DNA of 64,000 nt from Phascolarctobacterium sp. (GTDB lineage Bacteria > Bacillota > Negativicutes > Acidaminococcales > Acidaminococcaceae): contig QAMT01000023.1 in assembly GCA_003150755.1 (NCBI GenBank), positions 1 through 64,000 on the forward strand, in the 5' to 3' direction. The translations under genes and the position numbers were made by a program. Of this stretch, positions 15,786 through 24,705 are shown one piece after another (position 1 is the first letter of the stretch; the number at the start of each line of letters is the position of its first letter). A model generated the notes under the pieces. It saw nothing but the letters and a program-made list of their open reading frames with translations, was not told the DNA's origin and ran no database searches.

Positions 15786-16430
15786 TTATTTTCTTCTTTT
15801 GGCAAAATCTTCGTCGATTTTCTTTTTCCAATCCGCTTTTAACTGTTTGCCGGTGCGCAGGCAGCATACCGCTTCGTTTACCGCCTTAAAATTAAGGTCA
15901 ATTCCCTTGGCATCATTATTAAAATTAACTGCGCGCTCCGGCGCGATGCCAAAATCAGCAGCGACACTGATAGCGTCGATATTAGCACCGAAGAACAAAA
16001 ACTCCCAGCCGCGCTCTTTTTGCTGCATAATCAGACGTTTAACCTGCGCATAGCTGTATCTTGTGCTGGCATTTTCCATGCCGTCCGTTGTAATTACAAA
16101 AAGCGTATGAGCAGGTTCTGCCCTCGCCCGCCTGCATGCGTGAATATTTTTGATATGCTCCACCGTCATACCGACAGCATCAAGCAGCGCAGTGCAGCCG
16201 CGCACAAAATAATCTTCGTTCGTAAGCGGTTTTACACATTCAATCGACATACGGTCATGAATGATTTCAATTTTATCATCAAACAGCACGGTCGTTACCA
16301 GCGCATACCCATCCTGCTTTTTCTGCTTTTGCAGCATACCGTTAAAACCGCCGATAGTATCGGCTTCCAGCCCTGCCATTGAGCCGCTGCGGTCAAGAAT
16401 AAATACAAGTTCCGTAAAATTGCCTTTCAT
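15786..16430 (-). CDS. von Willebrand factor A domain protein
   Basis: A 214-aa cytoplasmic VWA protein. The metal-ion-dependent adhesion site reads FILDRSGSM (DxSxS) near residue 9, with the threonine and aspartate positions in FVRGCTALLDAVG near 80 and FVITTDGMENAS near 110. I chose the ATG at 16430 because GGGAGG lies 9 bases before it; a longer frame from 16469 would place the start inside a terminator hairpin. It follows a macro-domain/HTH gene, a pairing seen repeatedly in Firmicutes and in stress or ADP-ribose related loci. The partner is unknown. Confidence 0.85.
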   Translation of the reverse strand: MKGNFTELVFILDRSGSMAGLEADTIGGFNGMLQKQKKQDGYALVTTVLFDDKIEIIHDRMSIECVKPLTNEDYFVRGCTALLDAVGMTVEHIKNIHACRRARAEPAHTLFVITTDGMENASTRYSYAQVKRLIMQQKERGWEFLFFGANIDAISVAADFGIAPERAVNFNNDAKGIDLNFKAVNEAVCCLRTGKQLKADWKKKIDEDFAKRRK

Positions 16431-16452
16431 AATCAAAGCCTCCCAAAATAAA

Positions 16453-16488
16453 AATATGGCTGCAAACATTTTTGTTTACAACCATATT
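16453..16488 (-). terminator. Terminator or attenuator between the macro-domain gene and the VWA gene
   Basis: Minus strand AATATGGTTGTAAACA, AAAA loop, TGTTTGCAGCCATATT, followed by TTTATTTT and then, directly, the GGGAGG ribosome site of the VWA gene. All 16 positions pair only on the minus-strand RNA (two G-U pairs; they are mismatches on the other strand), so it acts on transcripts coming from the macro-domain gene. Confidence 0.75.
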
Positions 16489-16532
16489 GTAAAATTTTTT
16501 AAAGCAGCTTTGGTCGCCCGCCAGGCGACATT

Positions 16533-17516
16533 TCACGCGCCCAGTAAAGGCTGGTCAAACGCAAACAGCGCAGTATTGATTTCGTAAATATCATACCTGC
16601 CGTTAAGAATAAAATACTCAATAATCCTGTCAAAAACCTGCGACGGCGACAAAGCAAAACCAGCCTTCGCCAAAAGCTCGCCCGTTTCTTCCAGCGTCAG
16701 CTTCAGCGCAATGGCAAGGGCAATTGCGGTCTGTTTGCTGGGACGGTAATTTTTATCCTTGCGGATTTTATAAAACAGCCTTCGGTCAAGATTGGCTTTA
16801 TGGTAACACTCAGCGTCAGTCATACCGCTTTCGTCAATTTTGCGCAGCAGCATTTCCGTAAAACTTTCAGCAGTGCGGCTCACAAATTTTTCCAAATCGC
16901 CATATTTGTAAGTACCCGGCGCAAAAGAATAGGCTGCTTCGCAAACCTTTTCTATATTTATATTTTTTAGCTGGCAAGTAAATTCTTCATCTGCAAAATC
17001 TTCTGCCAGGAAGCTTTCAATGTCCTGATACAACGCGCCGGCGATACGGTAGGCTTTGCGGTCAAAAATAACTATATACACCGTCATATCATGCGTGCGC
17101 AAAAATTCTTCCGCCGCCTGCACGGCAACCTCCAGCGCTTTATCTTTCGGGTAGCCGTAAACGCCGGAAGAAATCAGCGGAAACGCAACGCTTTCGCAGT
17201 TATATTCCATTGCCAGCTTCAGGCTTTCGCGATAGCAGGAAATTAACGCTTCTTTTTCACCAGCAATGCCGCCCATCCAGCGCGGACCGACGGTATGGAT
17301 TATATATTTGGCAGGCAGGTTATAGCCGCCGGTTATTTTTGCCTGACCGGTTTTACAGCCATTCAGCTTTAAACATTCCTCCAAAAGCTGCGGCCCTGCG
17401 GCTTTATGGATTGCGCCATCAACGCCGCCTCCACCCAGCAGGCTGTTATTGGCAGCGTTAACAATAGCATCAACTTTCATTTTTGTAATATCGGCGGCAA
17501 CAATTTGTAACGGCAT
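16533..17516 (-). CDS. Macro-domain protein with C-terminal HTH-like domain (ADP-ribose hydrolase/binding type)
   Basis: A 327-aa protein. Residues about 1-165 are a macro domain of the O-acetyl-ADP-ribose deacetylase type: DITKMKVDAIVNAANNSLLGGGGVDGAI and AFPLISSGVYGYPKDKA are the ADP-ribose loops. The C-terminal ~130 residues (DRRLFYKIRKDKNYRPSKQTAIALA ... LLAKAGFALSPSQ) form a helical XRE-like module found fused to macro domains or standing near VWA genes in Firmicutes. The start at 17516 follows ACGAGG; a TTG at 17534 is the alternative. Likely reverses or senses ADP-ribosylation with the VWA protein as partner; inferred from context. Confidence 0.85.
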   Translation of the reverse strand: MPLQIVAADITKMKVDAIVNAANNSLLGGGGVDGAIHKAAGPQLLEECLKLNGCKTGQAKITGGYNLPAKYIIHTVGPRWMGGIAGEKEALISCYRESLKLAMEYNCESVAFPLISSGVYGYPKDKALEVAVQAAEEFLRTHDMTVYIVIFDRKAYRIAGALYQDIESFLAEDFADEEFTCQLKNINIEKVCEAAYSFAPGTYKYGDLEKFVSRTAESFTEMLLRKIDESGMTDAECYHKANLDRRLFYKIRKDKNYRPSKQTAIALAIALKLTLEETGELLAKAGFALSPSQVFDRIIEYFILNGRYDIYEINTALFAFDQPLLGA

Positions 17517-17581
17517 GATAAAACCTCGTTTCAATCTTTTGCTATTATTATACCAAACTTTCTCTTATATTATAACAAAAC

Positions 17582-17606
17582 AGCCCTTCCCGTTATGGAA
17601 AGGGCT
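17582..17606 (-). terminator. Terminator of the phytase-like gene
   Basis: Minus strand AGCCCTTTCC / GGGAAGGGCT type stem (one bulge) followed by GTTTTGTTATA, 6 bases after the gene. Confidence 0.7.
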
Positions 17607-17612
17607 TGTGTT

Positions 17613-18567
17613 TTATTCATCCGCCAGGGCGATATTGTTTTCTGTTGCCCATTGCGTCCACGATTTTTGGAGTTTGGGGATTGCTTTTACATATTGATAA
17701 AAATCTTTTAAAAACTCAATGCGTTTATTGACTTCGTCCTGCCGCCAGGCCGGTTTGTTGGGGTCATACGCTAAAAGGTTAATGCCGCCGATGGCGAACT
17801 GGCGCATTACAATATCGTAAAAACTAACTTTATCTGCGTTTTTTAACATATCGTACATTACCATAAAGGTTGTGGTGCGCCCCTTACCTGCAAAGCAGTG
17901 AAAGTGCAGCCATACGTCCTCCGGCAGTGTTTTATAAAAACGCACAAAACGGTCAACTTCAAGGTGGTGCGGTGTTAAATGGTCAGTTAAGGTAAGGCGC
18001 AAATATTTTGTGCCGTGCTTTGCCGTCATTTCCTGTTCGGTAACGGCGCTTGCTACCGGCCAGGTATATTGTCTGCCGGGCACGATTTCTTTATTAGCGC
18101 CCAAAATGCCGATATTTATAAACGGCACAGCAGCAATTTCGTTTAGCATTTGCTGCTCGCTTGCAACAATATCTTTATGTGCGCGCCCTTTATTGCCCCA
18201 GTCGTTAGGCTTGTACCAGCTTACGGTACTGCCGTTAATATAGCCGTGGCTTTCGCCGCGCAGGTCAACAACATAAATTTTATCCGGCGCGGCCGGGATA
18301 TGCTTTAAAATTTCTGCAAATTCCAGCTCTGAAAAAGCCCTGCTGCCGGAGATGTTAAGCGCATCCATACCCAGGCGCGAAGGCTCTTTGCCCTCACGCA
18401 GGCCGGTCTCGAACGAGTAGACCGATGTACGAAAATTATCCGGCAGGGCATCAATGTTTTTGCGGTCCAGCTTTAACACGCCGTGTTCATTATCCGTTAC
18501 GGAGGCGGCAAAAGCGGTTGCCGCAAAGCGCTGCCAAAAGCACAAGGAGTTTATAAATTATTTTCAT
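17613..18567 (-). CDS. Cysteine phytase / PTP-like inositol polyphosphate phosphatase, signal peptide broken by a 1-base frameshift
   Basis: The mature part matches PTP-like phytases such as that of Selenomonas ruminantium: VDLRGESHGYINGSTVSWY, WLHFHCFAGKGRTTTFMVM with catalytic Cys and Arg (C-x5-R), and RQFAIGGINL. These enzymes strip phosphate from myo-inositol hexakisphosphate outside the cytoplasmic membrane. A proper start (ATG at 18567, with GGAGCG upstream) opens MKIIYKLLVLLAAL, an ideal signal peptide, but in a frame that stops after about 25 codons. Removing one base from the A run at 18525-18527 (plus strand) joins it to AATAFAASVTDNE of the main frame. Without that correction the only starts are TTG at 18545 or later and the protein would lack a secretion signal. 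Sequencing error or recent inactivation. Confidence 0.85.
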
Positions 18568-18595
18568 TTTTACCGCTCCTTTCAGAGCTTATCTA

Positions 18596-19600
18596 TCAAT
18601 ACTCATCAAAAATCTGCTGTATTTCTGCCGGAGTGCTGGTTTGCGTCAGCGCAAGCTGCAATAAAATGCGCGCTTTTTGCGGATTTAAATTGCCGCCGCT
18701 GATAAAACCGGCAGCATCCCATTTGGGGTTAGCAGGCAAAACGCGCCCTTCGCTGACGCGGGTACTGCGCACAACGGCAATGCCTTGCGCCGCTGCCTGC
18801 ATAAGTGCCTTTTCTGCTCCCCGGTGGATGCTGCCCATGCCGCTGCCTGCATAGATAAGCCCTTTGGCACCGGCTTTGATTGCTGCTTCGGTAAGCACGC
18901 CGTCATCGTCGCAGTGCGTGTAAATAATATCCACGCGCGGCAAGGAAATGTAGTTTTGACCTGCAAAAACCGACTGCGCCGTATGGCATTTTTTGACCTG
19001 CGCTTCAAAATAAACCCTGCCGCCGGCGATAGTGCCAAGCTGCCCATAAGGCTGCGCCTGAAAAGCTTCTACCTTAAAAGCGCTGGTTTTAGTGGCATAA
19101 CGCGCCGCCATAATAATATCGTTCATCACTACCAACACGCCCTGCCCGCAGGCTTCCGCCGACGCCGCTGTTTTAACTGCATTCAGCAAGTCTAGCGGGC
19201 CATCCGCGCTGATTGCCGTTGCCGGGCGCATCGCACCGGTAAGCACAATGGGTTTAGAGCCTTTAACGGTCAGGTTCAAAAAATAGGCGGTTTCTTCCAG
19301 CGTATCCGTGCCGTGGGTAATGACAATGCCGTCCGTGCTGTCATCAGCCATCAGCTCATTGCAGCGCACCGCCAGCTTAAACCACAGGCTGCTTGTAATA
19401 TTGCAGCTGTCGATATTGGCAAGCTGCTCGCCGCTGATTGCGGCAATTTCAGCAAGCTGCGGCACAGCATCAATAAGGCTTTCTACGCCAAGTGCGCCTG
19501 CTGTATATCCGGTCAGCTTATCTGCTGCTTCTGCGCTGCCTGCGATTGTGCCACCTGTTGCCAGAATTTTTATCTGCGGCAAGCTGTTTTTATGCTGCAT
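18596..19600 (-). CDS. ansA: L-asparaginase (cytoplasmic form)
   Basis: A 334-aa asparaginase/glutaminase-family amidohydrolase converting asparagine to aspartate and ammonia. The first catalytic threonine lies in ILATGGTIAGS near residue 16 and the second in VITHGTDTLEETA near 98; VLTGAMRPATAISADGP near 125 is also diagnostic. There is no signal peptide before ATGGTIAG, so the enzyme appears cytoplasmic although its sequence leans to the type II group. The start overlaps the preceding gene by 11 bases. Confidence 0.9.
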   Translation of the reverse strand: MQHKNSLPQIKILATGGTIAGSAEAADKLTGYTAGALGVESLIDAVPQLAEIAAISGEQLANIDSCNITSSLWFKLAVRCNELMADDSTDGIVITHGTDTLEETAYFLNLTVKGSKPIVLTGAMRPATAISADGPLDLLNAVKTAASAEACGQGVLVVMNDIIMAARYATKTSAFKVEAFQAQPYGQLGTIAGGRVYFEAQVKKCHTAQSVFAGQNYISLPRVDIIYTHCDDDGVLTEAAIKAGAKGLIYAGSGMGSIHRGAEKALMQAAAQGIAVVRSTRVSEGRVLPANPKWDAAGFISGGNLNPQKARILLQLALTQTSTPAEIQQIFDEY

Positions 19601-20579
19601 GCTGTACCCGCCTTTCTCCGATAAAGGTTTTTATGCGCAGATTTACGTTTTGCTGTAAATTGCGGTAAAAAAACTGATAGTCATAAATATGGTAAATGCC
19701 GTCTGCAAACAGCGGCAAGCCGGGCGGAAAATTAGTTTTATCCACGTCCGTAACCTTTAACGCGCCGCGTTTGCCGTCGATATAGCAGCCAGTAAAATGC
19801 GGCAATTCGGCTGTAATACCGCCGCTGTAATCCGTAAAGCATGCACCGGCGTTCAGTTCTTTTGGCGCAGGTTTGCTGTCCGTGCGCCAGTTAAGCGGGT
19901 TGATGGCAAAGGTTTTTACATCTGCCGGGACGAGCATCGAGCCTGTTACCTCCGGCGCTTCCGAATTGAACATTATTACCGTGCCCAAATCATCTGCGCA
20001 CTGCGCCGGGCGGATATACGGATACTGCGCCGCCTCCTGCGGCGTAAAACGCCAGCCGATAGCATAGCAGGCCACCATATTGTTCTTAACAAAATCCGTA
20101 TTGCCAAACTCCTTTAAAAGGCGCAGGCACATCTCTGCGCCCTGCGAAAAGCCGGAAAGCACAAACGGGCGACCGCTATTTTCGTACTGCATATAATATA
20201 AAAACGACGCGCGCACATCGCTGTACGCCAGGTCAAAATACTGCGCTGCTTCCTGCGGCGGCAAAATATAATCCGCAAGCGTTGCCTGGCGGTAATACGG
20301 CGCATACATGCGGCAAACGCCATCATAAATACCGCGCTGCATATTCAGTGCGCCGGTAAAGTTTCCTTTAATCTGCGCATCGTCAAGGCTCATATTTTTG
20401 TGTCCGTCGGCACCCAAATCAACCGTGGGGCAAATCATAAACAAATCCGCCGCCTTGTTTTCGCCCACGCGCCAGTAGGCCCAGGCAGCGCTATCCTTAT
20501 AATCGGGCGCCTGCGCTGCCGCCAGGCTGCAAACTGCCAGCAGCACAAGCACTAAAATAAAATTACATAACTTTTTCAT
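19590..20579 (-). CDS. DUF3089-type secreted alpha/beta hydrolase
   Basis: A 329-aa protein with a clear signal peptide (MKKLCNFILVLVLLAVCSLAAAQA). The nucleophile elbow GFSQGAEM near residue 143 and VYCRMYAPYYRQATL-like block (GVCRMYAPYYRQ near 87) match DUF3089 hydrolases. Substrate unknown; likely an ester in the periplasm. It starts 4 bases inside the end of the amidohydrolase gene and overlaps the asparaginase start, so 19590-21754 form one transcript. Confidence 0.8.
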   Translation of the reverse strand: MKKLCNFILVLVLLAVCSLAAAQAPDYKDSAAWAYWRVGENKAADLFMICPTVDLGADGHKNMSLDDAQIKGNFTGALNMQRGIYDGVCRMYAPYYRQATLADYILPPQEAAQYFDLAYSDVRASFLYYMQYENSGRPFVLSGFSQGAEMCLRLLKEFGNTDFVKNNMVACYAIGWRFTPQEAAQYPYIRPAQCADDLGTVIMFNSEAPEVTGSMLVPADVKTFAINPLNWRTDSKPAPKELNAGACFTDYSGGITAELPHFTGCYIDGKRGALKVTDVDKTNFPPGLPLFADGIYHIYDYQFFYRNLQQNVNLRIKTFIGERRVQHAA

Positions 20580-21754
20580 TTTACATCGCTGTTCAAATAA
20601 TCGTAAGCAAACTGCGCGTAAATTGCCGCGCCGTATTTAAGCTGGTCTTCATCCACAACAAATTTGGGGTGATGATGTACGCAGTTAAGCCCTTTGGCAA
20701 GGTTGCGCACGCCGATAAAGCCGTAAACGCCTTTGGTCTTTTCCATAAATACCGAAAAATCCTCTGCGCCTGTCATTTTATCCAAGTGGCAAAGCGCTTC
20801 TTCGCCCATAATTTTTACTGCTGCATTGCGAGCAATTTCGTTCAGCTCGTGGTGTTCGTTAATCAGCGGCGCGGGGCCGAAGAAATATGTGCTGCTTACT
20901 TCGCACCCATAAACCAAAGCCGCCTTTTTGGCGATATCTTCAATCATCTGCGGCATGCCATTGCGGAACGCTTTGTTAAAAGTGCGTACCGTACCGACAA
21001 GTTCTACCTTATCAGCTACAACTGCTTCGCTGCTGCCGCCGTTCATCATGCCGGTGGTTACAACAAGGGTATTTTGCGGCACGTTGATGCGGCTTACTAT
21101 ACTTTGCAGCGCCATAACAACATTTGCCGCCGCCAGCACTGCATCCTTGCCATCCTGCGGTTTATCCGCCGGCGCGGATTTGCCGGTTATGCTAATTGTA
21201 AAACGGTCGCTGCAAGCCATGCGCTCGCCATCTTCGATGCTTACTTTGCCGCTGTCCACCAGCGACCAGACATGCTGCCCGTAAATTGCGTCCACATCGT
21301 CCAGGCAGCCCTTTTCTACATAATGGCGCGATTCCGTGCCGATTTCTTCCGCCATCTGAAACAAAAGCTTAACCGTGCCGTGCAGCTCGTCCTTATGCGC
21401 CGCCAGCATTTTGCCTGCTGCCAAAAGCATTGCCGTGTGGCAATCGTGCCCGCAGGCGTGCATTACGCCAGCATTCTGCGAGCAGAAACTGCACTCGTTT
21501 TCTTCCTGTATCGGCAGTGCGTCGATATCGGCGCGCAGCATAACCGTTTTGCCGGGGTATGCGCCCTTAATCGTGCCGATGCAGCCGGTAATATCGTCAA
21601 AAGTCTGTACATCAATGCCGGATTTTTGCAGTTCGTTTACAATATGTTCTGTTGTTTTAAACTCTTTGGTGCCAAGTTCCGGATGTGCATGCAGCCAGTG
21701 GCGCTGTTCCAAAATGTATTTTTCTTCGGCCAAAGCCTGTTCTTTAAAATTCAT
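20576..21754 (-). CDS. M20 family amidohydrolase (N-acyl amino acid or aminobenzoyl-glutamate hydrolase type)
   Basis: A 392-aa metal-dependent amidohydrolase. RRDIDALPIQEE-like segment (LRADIDALPIQEENE near 75), MHACGHDCHTAM near 95, EEIGTESRHYVEKG near 130 and the late TGAEDFSVF near 335 supply the usual metal ligands. A dimerisation domain lies between. The start at 21754 follows GGAGGTGCGGCAG. An AbgT-type transporter is encoded upstream, a pairing known for p-aminobenzoyl-glutamate use, so this enzyme probably acts on an imported acyl-amino acid or peptide. Confidence 0.88.
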   Translation of the reverse strand: MNFKEQALAEEKYILEQRHWLHAHPELGTKEFKTTEHIVNELQKSGIDVQTFDDITGCIGTIKGAYPGKTVMLRADIDALPIQEENECSFCSQNAGVMHACGHDCHTAMLLAAGKMLAAHKDELHGTVKLLFQMAEEIGTESRHYVEKGCLDDVDAIYGQHVWSLVDSGKVSIEDGERMACSDRFTISITGKSAPADKPQDGKDAVLAAANVVMALQSIVSRINVPQNTLVVTTGMMNGGSSEAVVADKVELVGTVRTFNKAFRNGMPQMIEDIAKKAALVYGCEVSSTYFFGPAPLINEHHELNEIARNAAVKIMGEEALCHLDKMTGAEDFSVFMEKTKGVYGFIGVRNLAKGLNCVHHHPKFVVDEDQLKYGAAIYAQFAYDYLNSDVK

Positions 21755-22116
21755 TCTGCCGCACCTCCTTCGCAAACGCTGCCAAAGTCAAGTTCTGCCG
21801 TGCAGCCCAATGCCGCTGCCGTACTTTGGCAAATAGCTGTCAGTTTAGGCTGCATTCCGGTTAAATCGCTCGCCGCTCCGGCATATAAATACGCCGTCAG
21901 TTTTACCAAATCGGTAATAATGTTAAACTGCGTGCCGCCGTTAACGCCGCTAAAGGTAAGCACCAGCGGTTTAAGCGGGTTGTTCATGCGGCTGACAAGG
22001 GTCTGCGCATTTAAAATTACGGATGAAGCCGCCACAATGGCATCCTTGCCCAGATGCGGCGTTGAGCCATGCGCCGACTCGCCATGAATGGAAATTGCAA
22101 TTTTTGTGTAATACAT
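21751..22116 (-). pseudogene. Remnant of a second M20 amidohydrolase (dimerisation domain only)
   Basis: The 121 residues after the ATG at 22116 match only the central dimerisation domain of M20 peptidases (IAISIHGESAHGSTPHLGKDAI, SGVNGGTQFNIITD). Both metal-binding halves are missing. AGGAG precedes the ATG, so it may be translated, but it cannot be a hydrolase. It overlaps the start of the intact M20 gene by 4 bases. Most likely the scar of a deletion between two tandem M20 genes; a free-standing dimerisation subunit is a less likely alternative. Confidence 0.75.
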
Positions 22117-22177
22117 AGCTATGCTCCTGTAAAGCGGCTTCCCGCAAAAGGAAGCCGCTAAAATAATCAAAATATAA

Positions 22178-23725
22178 TCAGTTGAGGAAAATACCGCCGC
22201 CCGGGCCCAGAGGCAGGTCGAGGAAAATCCAGATTAACAGCTGGATAATCCATATAACCGCATAGGTAACGGAGAACGGAACCATGTTGGCTATAACAGA
22301 GCCCAAACCCATTTCCGGCGCGTATCTGCGTACAAAGCCCAAAATAACCGGGCAGTACGGAAACAGCGGAGACAGCGGGTTAGTGATAGAATCGCCGATA
22401 CGGTAAGCAACCTGCGTTACCGCCGGGTCAAAGCCCATCAGCATCAGCATCGGCACAAAAATCGGCGCCAGAATAGCCCATTTTGCCGAAGCAGAACCGA
22501 TAAGGATATTAACAATGCAGGATACGAAGATAAGGCCAACCAAAAGCGGCGCACCGGTAAAGTTCATTGCCTGCAAGGCCTCTGCGCCCTTGATTGCCAT
22601 AACAATGCCCAGGTTGCTCCAGGCAAAATAGCTGGTAAACTGAGCGATAAAGAAGCACATAAAAATGTAGCTGCCCATATCTTTAAAGCCCTGGGTAATA
22701 TCGGCAAACAAATCCCTGTCGTTTTTATAACGGCCGCAGCCGAAGCCATAGCACGCACCAACAACAAACAGCGCAATAGTAACAGTTAAAATAATGCCGC
22801 TCATAAACGGAGAGCCGTTTGTCAATACGGAATGGGTTTTCGGGTCTGCCAGCAGCGGGTCATCGCCAACGCAGGCAGCAACCAGTGCAATTACAAAAAT
22901 AACAAAACCGATAGCAGCCCATTTTAAGCCGCGTTTTTGTTCCGGCGTAACTTTGCCTTCGGATTCGTCAAAATTATATTTAGCAAGTTCTTCTTTGGTT
23001 ACAGAAAAACGCTTAACCATAAATTTTTCCGTAACTATCGTGCCAAAAATAGAAAGCACAAAGCAGGAAGCAATTAAAAAGTACCAGTTAATAGCCATTG
23101 TCGCAGAATAATTAGGGTCAATCATGCGTGCGGCGTTTTCGGTAAAGCCATAAGCCAAAGCGTCCGTCATGCCCAGCATAATGTTGGCGCTGAAACCGCC
23201 CGCAACACCGGCGTATGCCACAATCATGCCCAAAACCGGGCTGCGCCCCATGCCCATGTAAATAACGGCAGCCAGCGGCGGCATAACTATAAAGCCGGCA
23301 TCACCCGCAAGGTTGGCGTTAATGGCAACAAAAATAATAGCGAAGGTTACAACCCACGATTTGGCGTCGCCCATAACCTCTTTCATCATGGTTACCAAAA
23401 AACCGCTCTTTTCGGCAACGGCCGCGCCGATAATGCAAACAAGCACCATCCCCAGCGGTGCAAAGCCTGAATAGTTGCTTACGGCCTTGCTGTACATATC
23501 GCGGATGCCGTCTTTGGTCAAGAGGTTAATAACCTGAATGGTTTTGCCTGTGCCGGGATGCACTGCGCTGTAACCCATGCTGCCTAAAATTGCAGACAAA
23601 ATTACAACCACAATCGCCAGGATAATGAACAGGCTGACCGGGTCAGGCATTGCATTGCCAATCTTTTCGATAAAGTCCATCGCTTTATCGAAAAAACCCT
23701 TCTTCTGAACTTCGTTCTTTTCCAT
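22178..23725 (-). CDS. AbgT family transporter (aminobenzoyl-glutamate transport type)
   Basis: A 515-aa membrane protein with about a dozen hydrophobic segments. The N-terminal FIEKIGNAMPDPVSLFIILA, central GDAGFIVMPPLAAVIYMGMGRSP and C-terminal GDSITNPLSPLFPYCPVIL blocks are typical of the AbgT family, which imports p-aminobenzoyl-glutamate or exports sulfonamides. I take the ATG at 23725 (MEKNEV), 11 bases after GGAGG. It heads the operon with the M20 remnant and the M20 amidohydrolase, which supports uptake of an amide substrate for cleavage. Confidence 0.92.
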   Translation of the reverse strand: MEKNEVQKKGFFDKAMDFIEKIGNAMPDPVSLFIILAIVVVILSAILGSMGYSAVHPGTGKTIQVINLLTKDGIRDMYSKAVSNYSGFAPLGMVLVCIIGAAVAEKSGFLVTMMKEVMGDAKSWVVTFAIIFVAINANLAGDAGFIVMPPLAAVIYMGMGRSPVLGMIVAYAGVAGGFSANIMLGMTDALAYGFTENAARMIDPNYSATMAINWYFLIASCFVLSIFGTIVTEKFMVKRFSVTKEELAKYNFDESEGKVTPEQKRGLKWAAIGFVIFVIALVAACVGDDPLLADPKTHSVLTNGSPFMSGIILTVTIALFVVGACYGFGCGRYKNDRDLFADITQGFKDMGSYIFMCFFIAQFTSYFAWSNLGIVMAIKGAEALQAMNFTGAPLLVGLIFVSCIVNILIGSASAKWAILAPIFVPMLMLMGFDPAVTQVAYRIGDSITNPLSPLFPYCPVILGFVRRYAPEMGLGSVIANMVPFSVTYAVIWIIQLLIWIFLDLPLGPGGGIFLN

Positions 23726-23763
23726 AAAATCACTCTCCTCCACAAGGGGATATTTAAAACAAA

Positions 23764-23790
23764 AGACCCCACAGATACCCTGTGGAGTCT
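23764..23790 (-). terminator. Terminator of the DUF3298 gene
   Basis: Minus strand AGACTCCACAG / CTGTGGGGTCT stem followed by TTTGTTTT, separating the DUF3298 gene from the AbgT operon. Confidence 0.8.
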
Positions 23791-23864
23791 CCGTTAACTA
23801 CCTTAATTATAACATTTAAGTGCAGTAAAATAAACAGTTTTAATTTTATTTTTATTAACGCAGA

Positions 23865-24644
23865 TTAGTAAAGCAAAATATCTTTCAGGCCGTCAGCCGG
23901 AACTTCTAACCTGACGATGCCCGCTGCATAAGGGGCAACCTCATACGGTGCATAAACAATGACCAACGCTTTACCGTCGAAGTAAAATTTATCGCCGTCT
24001 TTCACTTCAACCGGTCCAAAAAACATATTGGAATTTTCCGCAACCTTTTTGGCAACCACCTTATTGATGCGTTGCAGATAATTGCTGCCTGGCTTAAACA
24101 TATCAGCAAGCTGCAATTCCCTGCCGGTGCTTAAATCAAAAACAGACACGTTATACAAGGTATTGCCGTGCGCGCCGCCGGTAAAAAGATACCCCTGCTG
24201 CTCAACGCATAAAAGTTTATCGCCGTTATACAGCACATTATATTTACCGTCAAGGCCATAACGCTCAACCAGGCTGCCGCCAAGGCTTCTGGCCTCGTTC
24301 CAGTAAGCTCGCAGAGTATAGTTGGCAACGCTGCCCACATCTTCAACAAATTCGCGTGCTTCTTTAATGTTTTTGCCTTCAAAGCTCTGTTCAAACGAGG
24401 CACGCATTGCCTCCTTCCCTCTGTCGCCATGCGGAAGCGGCGAATAAAGCTGCATCAAAGCGTTAAAATTAAGCGCATTGTTTATTTTGGTATCAGCAAC
24501 AGAACCAGCGCCTTTAACCTGCGGCACCTGCATTTTTACCCAATCTTCGTTAACGTCATAATCTTTAACCATTACGCCGGCAAAAGCCGAAGCGCATACA
24601 GCCATAGCGGCCATGGTAAGTGCCAGAGTTTTTTTCAGCTTCAT
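23865..24644 (-). CDS. Secreted DUF3298 (RsiV-like) domain protein
   Basis: A 259-aa exported protein with signal peptide MKLKKTLALTMAAMAVCASAFA. The mature part contains QQGYLFTGGAHGNTLYNV near residue 150 and a C-terminal VIVYAPYEVAPYAAGIVRLEVP, the pattern of DUF3298/DUF4163, the domain of the anti-sigma factor RsiV that binds lysozyme. Here it is a free periplasmic protein with no anti-sigma part. Function unknown. It has its own promoter and terminator. Confidence 0.82.
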   Translation of the reverse strand: MKLKKTLALTMAAMAVCASAFAGVMVKDYDVNEDWVKMQVPQVKGAGSVADTKINNALNFNALMQLYSPLPHGDRGKEAMRASFEQSFEGKNIKEAREFVEDVGSVANYTLRAYWNEARSLGGSLVERYGLDGKYNVLYNGDKLLCVEQQGYLFTGGAHGNTLYNVSVFDLSTGRELQLADMFKPGSNYLQRINKVVAKKVAENSNMFFGPVEVKDGDKFYFDGKALVIVYAPYEVAPYAAGIVRLEVPADGLKDILLY

Positions 24645-24673
24645 AATATATCCTCCTTTGGCGATGTTACCTA

Positions 24674-24702
24674 ATTATAACATACAATCCAAATAAGGTA
24701 AA
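24674..24702 (-). promoter_or_regulatory. Promoter of the DUF3298 gene
   Basis: Minus strand TTTACC, 17 bases, TATAAT (-35 at 24697-24702, -10 at 24674-24679), 29 bases before the ATG. Confidence 0.65.
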
Positions 24703-24705
24703 TTT

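Noticed and set aside
20669..22087. Long plus-strand frame opposite the M20 amidohydrolase
   Set aside because: Cysteine/His/Arg-rich nonsense typical of antisense frames; the minus strand encodes a clear enzyme.
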